Source: Bacteroidota bacterium (GTDB lineage: Bacteria > Bacteroidota > Bacteroidia > Chitinophagales > Chitinophagaceae). Taken from it: a stretch of 64,000 nucleotides of DNA. Positions 36,514 to 44,622 of this stretch are shown here, piece by piece. The number at the start of each line of letters is the position of its first letter. Position 1 is the first letter of the stretch. Position numbers and translations under genes: made by a program. The notes below the pieces were generated by a model that was not told the DNA's origin, made no database searches, and saw only the letters and a list, made by a program, of their open reading frames with translations. The DNA is taken from NCBI GenBank assembly GCA_016868775.1, contig VGFT01000002.1, positions 259,830 through 323,829 on the forward strand. The letters run 5' to 3'.

Positions 36514-36542
36514 CCAATTTTTATAATTGGCTTTGGCAAAGC
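36514..36542. promoter_or_regulatory. Two abutting inverted repeats between tRNA-Arg and ung
   Basis: CCAATT-TTTAT-AATTGG (36514-36530) directly adjoins GCTTTG-G-CAAAGC (36530-36542), followed by CTAG-T7-CTAG. They fill the short divergent space that must contain the tRNA promoter (minus) and the ung promoter (plus). The role, operator or terminator, is open. Confidence 0.35.
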
Positions 36543-36567
36543 TAGTTTTTTTCTAGTTTGCATCCGT

Positions 36568-37239
36568 ATGTCAGTACAAATCCATCCTACTTGGAAAGCG
36601 GTGTTGAAGAAGGAGTTTGATTCGGAGTATTTCCAGCAATTGGCTACCCATATCCGTACGGAGAAGGAATTGGGTCGCACGATCTATCCGCCCGGACCGC
36701 TTATTTTCAATGCGTATAACTGCACGCCTTTCGATCAGGTAAAGGTGGTGATACTCGGGCAGGATCCTTATCACGGGCCCGGACAGGCACACGGCCTCTG
36801 TTTTTCGGTTCCGCCCGGCGTACCGCCTCCCCCATCGCTGCAAAATATATTTAAGGAACTTGCCTCTGATCTGGGACTACGTAAACCGGATCAGGGAGAT
36901 CTTACAGCGTGGACCCGCCAAGGGGTCTTTTTAATAAATGCCTCTCTGACCGTTCGAGCCAGTGAGCCCATGAGTCACGCTCAAATTGGTTGGGCACGCT
37001 TCACCGATGCGACCATCCGTGTTTTATCGGAGAAAAGGGAACACCTGGTCTTTTTGTTATGGGGGAAATTTGCACAGGAAAAAGCTTCCTTAATAGATGA
37101 GAATAAAAACCTGATCCTGAAAGCGGCACACCCCTCTCCGCTGTCAGCTCACAATGGTTTTCTGGGAAGCCGGCCCTTTTCACAAACCAATGCGTACCTT
37201 GTTACACACAAGGTGAATCCCATAGATTGGAGTGTATGA
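36568..37239 (+). CDS. ung: Uracil-DNA glycosylase
   Basis: Removes uracil from DNA as the first step of base-excision repair. 223 residues, family 1. The water-activating motif is GQDPYHGPGQAHGL and the DNA-intercalating loop is HPSPLSAH; INASLT completes the set. The start ATG lies 7 nt after TAGTTTG, a shortened promoter-like element. Its stop overlaps the plsC start by 4 bp (ATGA), so the two are coupled. Confidence 0.97.
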   Translation: MSVQIHPTWKAVLKKEFDSEYFQQLATHIRTEKELGRTIYPPGPLIFNAYNCTPFDQVKVVILGQDPYHGPGQAHGLCFSVPPGVPPPPSLQNIFKELASDLGLRKPDQGDLTAWTRQGVFLINASLTVRASEPMSHAQIGWARFTDATIRVLSEKREHLVFLLWGKFAQEKASLIDENKNLILKAAHPSPLSAHNGFLGSRPFSQTNAYLVTHKVNPIDWSV

Positions 37240-37985
37240 AAAAAAATGCTCACGCTTTTCTCTACCGAATAATGGCGCTGTGGGCGCTGTTGAGCTTTTC
37301 AATCAGTTTTTTGATTGTACTGATCCCCTCTTTGCTTTGTGGTTTGTTGCCGAATCCATCCGGACAAACCTGGTTTATTCGGATCGCACGAATATGGATG
37401 CGGATATGGATGCCGCTGGTTGGCTGTCCGCCGCGATTGATCGGTGAACAAAACTTTCGCGCGGGACAATCCTACATTGTTGTATGCAACCACAATTCCC
37501 TCATGGATCCGCCCATGTCTTCGGCTTTTATACCCGGACCAAACAAGACGATCGCCAAGGCCAGTTTTACGAAAGTCCCTCTATTTGGCTGGTATTATCG
37601 GTTGGGCGGGGTAATGGTTGACAGAAAAAGCGAAGACAGCCGACGAAAAAGCATAGAGAACATGCGCCGGGTTCTTGAAAATGGGATGCACATGTGTATC
37701 TATCCCGAAGGCACCCGAAACCGTACCGATCAGCCATTCAAATCCTTTTACGATGGCGCCTTCAAATTGGCTATTGATTCAGGCCACTCGATCCTTCCAG
37801 CGGTCATTTTCCACACCCGCACGATCCTCCCTCCCCAGCGATTTTTCTATTTCGTTCCTCATCCCATTGTGATGGAATTTCTGACGCCCGTTTCTCCTGT
37901 TGGGGAAACGGTTGAATCGCTAAAAGAAAAGGTATTTCAGCTCATGTGGGAGCGGTATGGAAACGGACCCTCTAGAAATTTGTGA
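37236..37985 (+). CDS. plsC: 1-acylglycerol-3-phosphate O-acyltransferase family protein
   Basis: Membrane-bound acyltransferase of phospholipid synthesis, 249 residues. An N-terminal hydrophobic segment (LLSFSISFLIVLIPSLLCGLL) precedes the catalytic motif NHNSLMD (NHx4D type) and the substrate motif YPEGTRN. The start ATG at 37236 overlaps the ung stop by 4 bp. Its 3' end overlaps the convergent lptD gene by 14 bp. The exact acceptor (lysophosphatidate or another lipid) is inference. Confidence 0.92.
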   Translation: MKKNAHAFLYRIMALWALLSFSISFLIVLIPSLLCGLLPNPSGQTWFIRIARIWMRIWMPLVGCPPRLIGEQNFRAGQSYIVVCNHNSLMDPPMSSAFIPGPNKTIAKASFTKVPLFGWYYRLGGVMVDRKSEDSRRKSIENMRRVLENGMHMCIYPEGTRNRTDQPFKSFYDGAFKLAIDSGHSILPAVIFHTRTILPPQRFFYFVPHPIVMEFLTPVSPVGETVESLKEKVFQLMWERYGNGPSRNL

Positions 37986-40668
37986 AAAAACGCGTCCGGT
38001 TGATCCGAAGGTCTTGGAGCATGGAGGCTTTTGGACTGATCGAGAAATTGAAAGAGCGGAACAAACCAACGGGGGTTACGTTGATCGATAACTGCCAGCA
38101 GTGCATTTCCCGGTTGATGCTCAGTTGAAAGGTTTGCAGTTTGGCCGAGCTGATGTCATAGTACCCGTTGGCGGAAACATTCCATTTGGTTGTCAGATTA
38201 AAGCTGCCGCTAAAATTGAGGTTTGAATTGACTTCGGTGGCAAACCCGGAATAGTCGGGCTTGATCCGGTTGCTGAAACTAAGCGAATAACCAAGGTTTA
38301 ATTGCCAGGGAATATTAAAATCCACAAACTGCCCCGGATTTTGTTGCATGAAGTCCATTAATTGCTGTTGTTGTCCGCGTAGATTCGGATCCTGCATCAT
38401 TTGTTCTAACTGTTGGGATTGTTTTTGGTCTTTTTTCTCGTCAGTAGGCTTGCTTCGAAAGGATGTACTGATAGCCACACTCCCGTAGGTTAATCTACCC
38501 AAACGGAATTTTCCTCCTTGCCAGGCATAGCGATCGATGGGAAATCCGTTGGCGTTCGTTTGATACGGATCCAGGACGCTGTTGGCGGTAATGCTGATCT
38601 TTTCAAAAAGCGTAGTACGGAAGTACAGATTGATCGGATCCAACTGCATGGAATCGCGCAGGAAATTATAACCGGTCGTAAACCCAAAGCCGTCGATGAG
38701 TTTCACTTTTTTGATGGCTTGTTCACCGGTGTCTTTTCGGGATCGCCATTTCATTTCCAGGTTGTTGTCGAATTGAAATCCCAACCCACCGGTTCGTCCT
38801 TCCGAAAAACCTGAATACAGGGCGCCTTCAAAAAGACTGAATCGACCGGTGACGCCTGGAAAAATTGTATCCGAGTAAAAGTTTTTCTTGGAAAGATCGG
38901 GGCGGTAGTTTAGGCTAAGAGTCGGCCGCACCACGTGTCGGATTGCCAGGACTCTTGATTTTTTGAAAGAATAGGTCCCAAACAACGCAGTATTGAAACC
39001 CAGAGAAAAAGAAGCTTGGTGATCCTGGTAAAAACCCTTGGTGATGGTTGTATCTACTTTTTGAAGGGCGGTATTCCAAGAGCGACGGAACTGCTGTGCG
39101 ATCCAGACCTGAGAATAACTCACGGTTGGCGAAATGATCACCGCACCGTTTAAAACAGGTGGAAGGGCCAAGGTTATGGGAAAATTGTGTTGGGCACCCC
39201 ATTGCAGGGTATCTATCAACCGTTTGAGGTTAAAAGCCGAATCATAAAAGGAGAGTTGATTACGGATATTGCCATTGTAGCCGATCCCGAGCTTTTCATA
39301 CCATTTAGCAGTCCCAACGCCTTCTTTTTGTTGAAAAGGATAAAGGGTGTTGACGGTGAAGCCCACATCCGGCAGGCTCAGGTTTATCAGCCGGGTGCGG
39401 TTGTTTTGGTTGTGGTTGGCACTTACGGTAAGATTATAGGGTTTGCCGGTCCAGGATTTCGAGTACGTGATGGAAGATCCCAATTGGTTTTGGAAATTAA
39501 GTTGGGTATTGTTGGGGATCAGCTGGTTAAATTGAGTGGAACCGGCATTCACGCTTGCGGAAAAGGTCGTTCCCGGTCGGGCCCTGCTATCGACATTGTG
39601 CGACCAGGTTAATAGGAAACTTTTGTTTTTGAGGTAATCGGGATCTCCTTTGAAATTGAGTTTGGTGGTCTGAATACTGAAATTTAGGTTTCCGCTGTAT
39701 CGGTATCGTTTTCGGTAAGTGGGATTGAAATTGATCGACCATCCCCCATAGGAATAGATGTTTCCGAAAACTTTGGCATCCCAATTTTCATTTAAGACTT
39801 TGTAATACCCCAGCCCTTCCAACCCCAATCCCCATCGTTCGTTGTTAGCAAATTGTGGTGGCAGAAATCCTGAGTGTCTTCCTTGACTTAAAGGATAAAA
39901 ACCAAATGGCAGATAAATAGGTACGGGAACCCCTTCGAATTCTGGGTGCGCCGGTCCGGATACGGCTAATTTTTGGTTGACCACTTTCATTTTGGGGGTC
40001 ACGAATGCAAAATGCGGCTCATCCAACATGCAAGTGGTAAATCTGGCCTTTTGAATAAACGTGGTGTTTTCATTTACTTTCTTGGCCAGGTCACCGATCA
40101 CCAGGATTTCCCCTTGTTGCGAGTAGGTATTTTTCGTTAAGCCAACCTGGCTTTGAAAATTGTATAAAATTGTATCACTTGAAAATTCAGATTCCCCACT
40201 CTTGAAATGCGCGGGTTCTAGGACTTGTCCGCCACTATCTTTTAGGTTCGTGGCGATAACCAATTGCCGGCCTTGATCGAGTTCAACTTTTGGCGCCGTC
40301 AATTGAATGTCTTGGTAGTCCGTTTGTGTTTTCCCGTAAAGAATGATTCTTTTGACGGCAATCAGAATGACAGCCGAATCAGCAGCTTGGTATTTTAGCG
40401 GAGCCTCTAAAGTGTCTTTGGAGACTCGCAAGGAAAAGGTATCTACTTTTTGTGTAGGAGGTAAAGTGTCTGTTCGAAAGCCCGCCGTATCCATCGCTTT
40501 TACACCCGGTTCAGTTGTCATTGAATCGTTGCGAGATGTTAAAGGCCTGCGAAAATTAGGATTTTGCGCCGATGAGATCATGGGGTTAACGGTGCTAAGA
40601 AAAATCAAAATCCCTATGATTTTCAACAACTCACGACGAAAAAATGTAGATTCGCAGTTGACTGACAT
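37972..40668 (-). CDS. lptD: LptD-like LPS-assembly outer membrane protein
   Basis: 898-residue outer-membrane protein of the Bacteroidota LptD family. A signal peptide (LLKIIGILIFLSTVNPMISS) is followed by an OstA-like N-terminal beta-jellyroll (KRIILYGKTQTDYQDIQLTAPKVELDQ in two parts), then a long beta-barrel with alternating aromatic residues ending in the aromatic TRFFTNF. The segment IYLPFGFYPLSQGRHSGFLPP is family-typical. Start ATG at 40668, 8 nt after a TACATTTG element; longer starts upstream overlap the divergent amidase gene. It faces the amidase, MlaD and OstA-like genes, an envelope-building neighbourhood. Confidence 0.88.
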   Translation of the reverse strand: MSVNCESTFFRRELLKIIGILIFLSTVNPMISSAQNPNFRRPLTSRNDSMTTEPGVKAMDTAGFRTDTLPPTQKVDTFSLRVSKDTLEAPLKYQAADSAVILIAVKRIILYGKTQTDYQDIQLTAPKVELDQGRQLVIATNLKDSGGQVLEPAHFKSGESEFSSDTILYNFQSQVGLTKNTYSQQGEILVIGDLAKKVNENTTFIQKARFTTCMLDEPHFAFVTPKMKVVNQKLAVSGPAHPEFEGVPVPIYLPFGFYPLSQGRHSGFLPPQFANNERWGLGLEGLGYYKVLNENWDAKVFGNIYSYGGWSINFNPTYRKRYRYSGNLNFSIQTTKLNFKGDPDYLKNKSFLLTWSHNVDSRARPGTTFSASVNAGSTQFNQLIPNNTQLNFQNQLGSSITYSKSWTGKPYNLTVSANHNQNNRTRLINLSLPDVGFTVNTLYPFQQKEGVGTAKWYEKLGIGYNGNIRNQLSFYDSAFNLKRLIDTLQWGAQHNFPITLALPPVLNGAVIISPTVSYSQVWIAQQFRRSWNTALQKVDTTITKGFYQDHQASFSLGFNTALFGTYSFKKSRVLAIRHVVRPTLSLNYRPDLSKKNFYSDTIFPGVTGRFSLFEGALYSGFSEGRTGGLGFQFDNNLEMKWRSRKDTGEQAIKKVKLIDGFGFTTGYNFLRDSMQLDPINLYFRTTLFEKISITANSVLDPYQTNANGFPIDRYAWQGGKFRLGRLTYGSVAISTSFRSKPTDEKKDQKQSQQLEQMMQDPNLRGQQQQLMDFMQQNPGQFVDFNIPWQLNLGYSLSFSNRIKPDYSGFATEVNSNLNFSGSFNLTTKWNVSANGYYDISSAKLQTFQLSINREMHCWQLSINVTPVGLFRSFNFSISPKASMLQDLRINRTRFFTNF

Positions 40669-40676
40669 GCCGTCGG

Positions 40677-40684
40677 CAAATGTA
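40677..40684 (-). promoter_or_regulatory. -7 promoter element TACATTTG of lptD
   Basis: Exact TAnnTTTG match on the minus strand, 8 nt before the ATG at 40668. It rejects the upstream start at 40851. Confidence 0.6.
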
Positions 40685-40773
40685 ACGGAAATGTTTGGGA
40701 GCGATCCTTTCTGCAACCCAAGAAATTGTGAATTTTGCCATAGACGCCATCCAATAACGGAAAAACTTGAAAC

Positions 40774-41802
40774 ATGACCTTTCGCCTTGCATTCATTATG
40801 GTCTTGGTTGCGGCAGTAGTTTCCTTTACCTCCCTCCGGCCGGAAACACAACCCAAATTCAACCCAAACACCAAACTAGTACGCACCATAATCATTGATC
40901 CCGGTCATGGAGGAAAAGACTATGGAGCCGGCGGCTCTTTCTCACATGAGAAAGATATCTGTCTGGCCGTATCACTCAAGTTGGGAAAATTGATTCAAGA
41001 AAAATATCCCGACATCAAATTGCTGTTTACCCGAACAACGGACACTTACCCGACGCTGTACGACCGGGCTAACTTTGCCAATAACAACAATGGCGATCTT
41101 TTTATCTGCGTACACGTGAACTCCGCTCCCGATCAAATCAAAAAAGAATTCATTGGCAACAAAACGGTAGTAACCTACGAGGGCAAGGGGAAAAAAAGAA
41201 AAAAAGTTACCCGTCAAGTTCCGCAGTACAAAACTTATCGGGTTGCGAGTACAGCCAAAGGAACCGAAACCTATATCTGGGGAGCCAACATAAGTGAGCA
41301 GAAAGAAGTGGCGGTAAGGGAAAATGCACCGATGTTGGCGGAGGACAATTATCAGACAACTTATGGCACAATGGATCCCAGTTCGCCCGAGTTTGTAGCA
41401 TTGGCGCTGCTGAAGACAAAACAATACTTCAAGCGCAGCGCCACCTTCGCCGGTTTTATTCAGGATGAATTTGTAAAAGTTGGTCGCGTTGACCGGGATG
41501 TTCGTCAACGTCCAGTGCCCATTTGGGTGTTACAGGCAACCGCCATGCCCAGTGTGCTAATTGAAACAGGATTTATTTCGAATCAAGAGGAAGAGCGTTA
41601 CTTGAATAGCGAGATCGGACAAAATGAGCTTAGCGAATGCATTTTGCGTGCTTTAGGTAACTACTTTACCTGGCTGGAGCAGCGACAAACGGAAGAGCCT
41701 CCCCCCACGCAATCAAAAGCACGATACATACCGGCCCCTATCAAAACAGAACGCTTTTTGGAATATGTGGAGGCGCGGGAAAGAGAACGATGGGGCAAAT
41801 GA
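40774..41802 (+). CDS. N-acetylmuramoyl-L-alanine amidase (Amidase_3)
   Basis: 342-residue cell-wall hydrolase of the zinc-dependent Amidase_3 family. An N-terminal hydrophobic export segment (LAFIMVLVAAVVSFTSL) is followed by the zinc motif DPGHGGKDYGA, the catalytic region FICVHVNSAP with the second histidine, and VLIETGFISNQEEE with the catalytic glutamate. An insertion of ~50 residues follows the HVNS motif (KTVVTYEGKGKKRKK). The C-terminus is charged (YVEARERERWGK). It begins the plus-strand run amidase, MlaD-like and OstA-like. Confidence 0.94.
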   Translation: MTFRLAFIMVLVAAVVSFTSLRPETQPKFNPNTKLVRTIIIDPGHGGKDYGAGGSFSHEKDICLAVSLKLGKLIQEKYPDIKLLFTRTTDTYPTLYDRANFANNNNGDLFICVHVNSAPDQIKKEFIGNKTVVTYEGKGKKRKKVTRQVPQYKTYRVASTAKGTETYIWGANISEQKEVAVRENAPMLAEDNYQTTYGTMDPSSPEFVALALLKTKQYFKRSATFAGFIQDEFVKVGRVDRDVRQRPVPIWVLQATAMPSVLIETGFISNQEEERYLNSEIGQNELSECILRALGNYFTWLEQRQTEEPPPTQSKARYIPAPIKTERFLEYVEARERERWGK

Positions 41803-41860
41803 GGATAAGCATTTTCCCTACCCGGCGAAATGGATTACCTTTACAGACCAACTGTCATTT

Positions 41861-42856
41861 ATGTCTATTTCCAACGAAACGAAAGTAGGAATACTTACGC
41901 TCACCGCGCTGACGCTTCTGTTCATCGGGTTTAATTACCTAAAGGGGAAGGATGTATTTCAAAAACAATTCCTGGTTCATGCGGTTTTTAAAGAATTGGG
42001 GACGTTGGAAAAGTCAAACGAGGTGAAAATTAACGGCTTGGCCGTTGGTACGGTATATGCCAAAAAAGAGTTAGACAAAGATGTAAGTGCGATCGTTGTT
42101 ACGATCAATTTGATCCGCGATATACACATTCCCAAAAATTCAGTCGCCTATATAGCATCTGAATTAGTAGGTTCCTCCTTTATCGTTATTGAACGGGGGG
42201 ACTCAAAAGATCTTATTCAACCGGGAGACACGTTGATCACGCGCGTGGAGTCCGGCCTTTTAGGGGATGTTAAAGCTCAACTAAATCCTACGGTAGCCAA
42301 AGTTCAAGAGGTGCTGAATGCCTTGCAAACCAGCCTGAACAACATCAACGCTACACTCAGTCCTGCTACCCGCGCCGACTTGCAAGCCAGTATCGCCAAT
42401 TTAAATGCGTCTACCAAGGGGATCTCGCTGATGTTGGATCCGGAAACAGGTAGCTTGAGCCAGACCTTGAAAAATGTAGAGCTGATTACCCAGAATTTGC
42501 GCAACAACAATGAGCGCATCACCACTACCCTTTCCAACGCGCAAACCGCTTCGGAAAAATTAGCTAAACTCAATATGCAGGCCTCGTTGGATTCACTTTC
42601 ACAAACCTTGTCTGCTGTTAAATCAACCCTTCAGAAGCTCACGGATCCGGGGGGCAGTCTGGGCGCACTTACGGCAGACAAAATGCTATACAACAAGCTA
42701 ACAGATGCCGTATTGAGCGCCGAAATCTTATTAGATGATTTGCGAACACACCCAAAACGATATGTTAACCTATCGGTATTTGGGAAAAAAGACAAAACAG
42801 GTCCGCTAACTTCGCCTGCTCAGAAAGGCCAAAAGCCTGCTGATACGCTTCGATGA
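41861..42856 (+). CDS. MlaD/Mce-domain protein
   Basis: 331-residue periplasmic lipid-transport component of the Mce family. One N-terminal membrane segment (VGILTLTALTLLFIGFNYL) anchors it. The Mce core follows: VFKELGTLEKSNEVKINGLAVGTV (two parts), AYIASELVGSSFIVIERG. The C-terminal ~170 residues are a long, mostly helical, coiled-coil-like region rich in S, T, N and L. Start at ATG 41861; longer starts run into the amidase gene. Its stop overlaps the OstA-like gene by 4 bp (ATGA). No adjacent MlaE/MlaF genes. Confidence 0.92.
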   Translation: MSISNETKVGILTLTALTLLFIGFNYLKGKDVFQKQFLVHAVFKELGTLEKSNEVKINGLAVGTVYAKKELDKDVSAIVVTINLIRDIHIPKNSVAYIASELVGSSFIVIERGDSKDLIQPGDTLITRVESGLLGDVKAQLNPTVAKVQEVLNALQTSLNNINATLSPATRADLQASIANLNASTKGISLMLDPETGSLSQTLKNVELITQNLRNNNERITTTLSNAQTASEKLAKLNMQASLDSLSQTLSAVKSTLQKLTDPGGSLGALTADKMLYNKLTDAVLSAEILLDDLRTHPKRYVNLSVFGKKDKTGPLTSPAQKGQKPADTLR

Positions 42857-44457
42857 CGCGCTGGTTTTATGTTTTTTTTCTAGTCTCCTGCGGAATGACG
42901 GGATCTACTCTTCATGCCCAACGCAGGGGTACGCCTCCCCCCGATTCTGTTTCGGTTTCACCTGCCGATACCACCAAACCATTGCTTATACGCAATGCCA
43001 ATCGGCTGCGTTTACAAAAAAAAGATAGTGTTGAATTACAAATCGCGGTTGGCAACGTTCAACTGCAACAAGGAACCTCTCTTTTTTATTGCGACAGTTG
43101 TGTGCTCAACGCAACCATGAACTCATTTGAGGCCTGGGGATCTGTTCGACTCATTGAAAAAGACACCACAGACGTTCGGGCACAACATCTTTTGTATCTA
43201 TTGGATAAGCGAGTCGCCTACCTGGATGGTGATGTTCGGCTGAACGACGGAAAAGGAAAACTTCAAACTCCCTCGTTGGAGTATGACCTGAACTCGGATG
43301 TCGGTATCTATCGAAACGGAGGCACGGTGCAAAATGGACGAACGACCCTCACCAGCAAAGAGGGCTATTATTACGCGGCTTTACGTGATATTTATTTTGT
43401 TCAACAGGTCCGGCTAAAAGATCCCGGCTATCAAATCAGTACCGATTCGCTGCTTTACAATTTGGATGCACGTATCTCTCGTTTTTTGACCACAACCGAG
43501 ATACGAGACAGCAACGGACGAATAGTGGAAACCCGGGAGGGGTTTTATAATATGACAACCGGGAAAGCCGAATTTGGAAAACGGCCGGTCATCAAGGATG
43601 GAAGTACGCGCATCACGGGCGATGCGATCCGTTTCGACGACGCTACCGGAATTTCCGAAGCGGAGGGATCGGTTGTATTTACCGATCCCGATCAGGGCAC
43701 AAAACTCCTTGCGGGTCGAGTAATTCGTAACAGCAAGGAAAATACAGTGATTGGTACAGACCACCCGGTGCTGATCGTGGAACAAGGGAAAGACTCTGTT
43801 TTTATCACTGCCGATACGCTATTCTCCGGCCCCCTGGCCAAAAGCCTTCAATCAAAAAAAGAAAACCATTCTACGACTGACAGCACCCTGCGTTTTTTCA
43901 AAGCCTTTCGCCAGGTCAAGATCTTTACAGACTCTTTACAAGCGGTCTGCGATAGCTTGTACTATAGTTATGCCGATTCCGTATTCCGCTTGTATCAAGA
44001 ACCAGTTGTTTGGTCAGGCGATAGCCAAATTAGCGGAGATACCATCCTGTTGCGGACTAAAAACAAAAAAGCCGAAAAGATGGATGTTTTTGAAAATAGT
44101 ATGCTGGTGCAGCGGCTCGATCCGGAAGTTTATAACCAGATCAAATCCATCCGGATGGCCGCTTTCCTGACTGCCGGGAGTATGGATTCGCTACAGGCCC
44201 GTTCCTACGCCGAATGCATCTATTTTATCCAAGACGACGATAGTGCTTACATCGGGATTAATGAATCATCCGCCGACCGACTTGATATTTATTTTCAGAC
44301 CGGCGAGCTATCGCGCGTCGTCTTCCGTTCTGAGGTAACAGGGACCGTCTGGCCCTTACGAGAAAAAAATCCAGCAACGATGCGTTTGCCCGGCTTCCGA
44401 TGGTTGGAAGGGCAACGTCCCAACAGTCGGTTTTCCATCCTGAATCTAAAAGACTGA
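42853..44457 (+). CDS. OstA/LptA-like envelope protein
   Basis: 534-residue exported protein with a signal peptide (FYVFFLVSCGMTGSTLHAQ). It consists of repeated OstA-like beta-strands, for example FEAWGSVRLIEKDTTDVRAQHLLY (two parts), YLDGDVRLNDGKGKLQTPSLEYDL and DSLLYNLDARI, as in LptA-like bridge proteins that carry LPS across the periplasm. It is larger than E. coli LptA. Coupled by 4 bp overlap to the Mce gene. With divergent lptD it suggests an LPS transport locus; the functional role is inference. Confidence 0.88.
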   Translation: MTRWFYVFFLVSCGMTGSTLHAQRRGTPPPDSVSVSPADTTKPLLIRNANRLRLQKKDSVELQIAVGNVQLQQGTSLFYCDSCVLNATMNSFEAWGSVRLIEKDTTDVRAQHLLYLLDKRVAYLDGDVRLNDGKGKLQTPSLEYDLNSDVGIYRNGGTVQNGRTTLTSKEGYYYAALRDIYFVQQVRLKDPGYQISTDSLLYNLDARISRFLTTTEIRDSNGRIVETREGFYNMTTGKAEFGKRPVIKDGSTRITGDAIRFDDATGISEAEGSVVFTDPDQGTKLLAGRVIRNSKENTVIGTDHPVLIVEQGKDSVFITADTLFSGPLAKSLQSKKENHSTTDSTLRFFKAFRQVKIFTDSLQAVCDSLYYSYADSVFRLYQEPVVWSGDSQISGDTILLRTKNKKAEKMDVFENSMLVQRLDPEVYNQIKSIRMAAFLTAGSMDSLQARSYAECIYFIQDDDSAYIGINESSADRLDIYFQTGELSRVVFRSEVTGTVWPLREKNPATMRLPGFRWLEGQRPNSRFSILNLKD

Positions 44458-44622
44458 TTATTAAATTTTTATCATTACAGTAAGGTTTTCTGGATTATCC
44501 ACATTTTTTTCTTTATCTATTTCTAAATCAGTGTCTTTCCTTATTTTAGTTGCTCGTTAACAATTATTCGGGCTATTCAGGCCTTGACATTGTTTGCCAA
44601 CCAAATTTTTAAACAAAAAACT

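Noticed and set aside
40669-40851. N-terminal extension of lptD to 40851
   Set aside because: It includes the TACATTTG promoter element and overlaps the divergent amidase start, and a signal peptide follows directly from the 40668 start.
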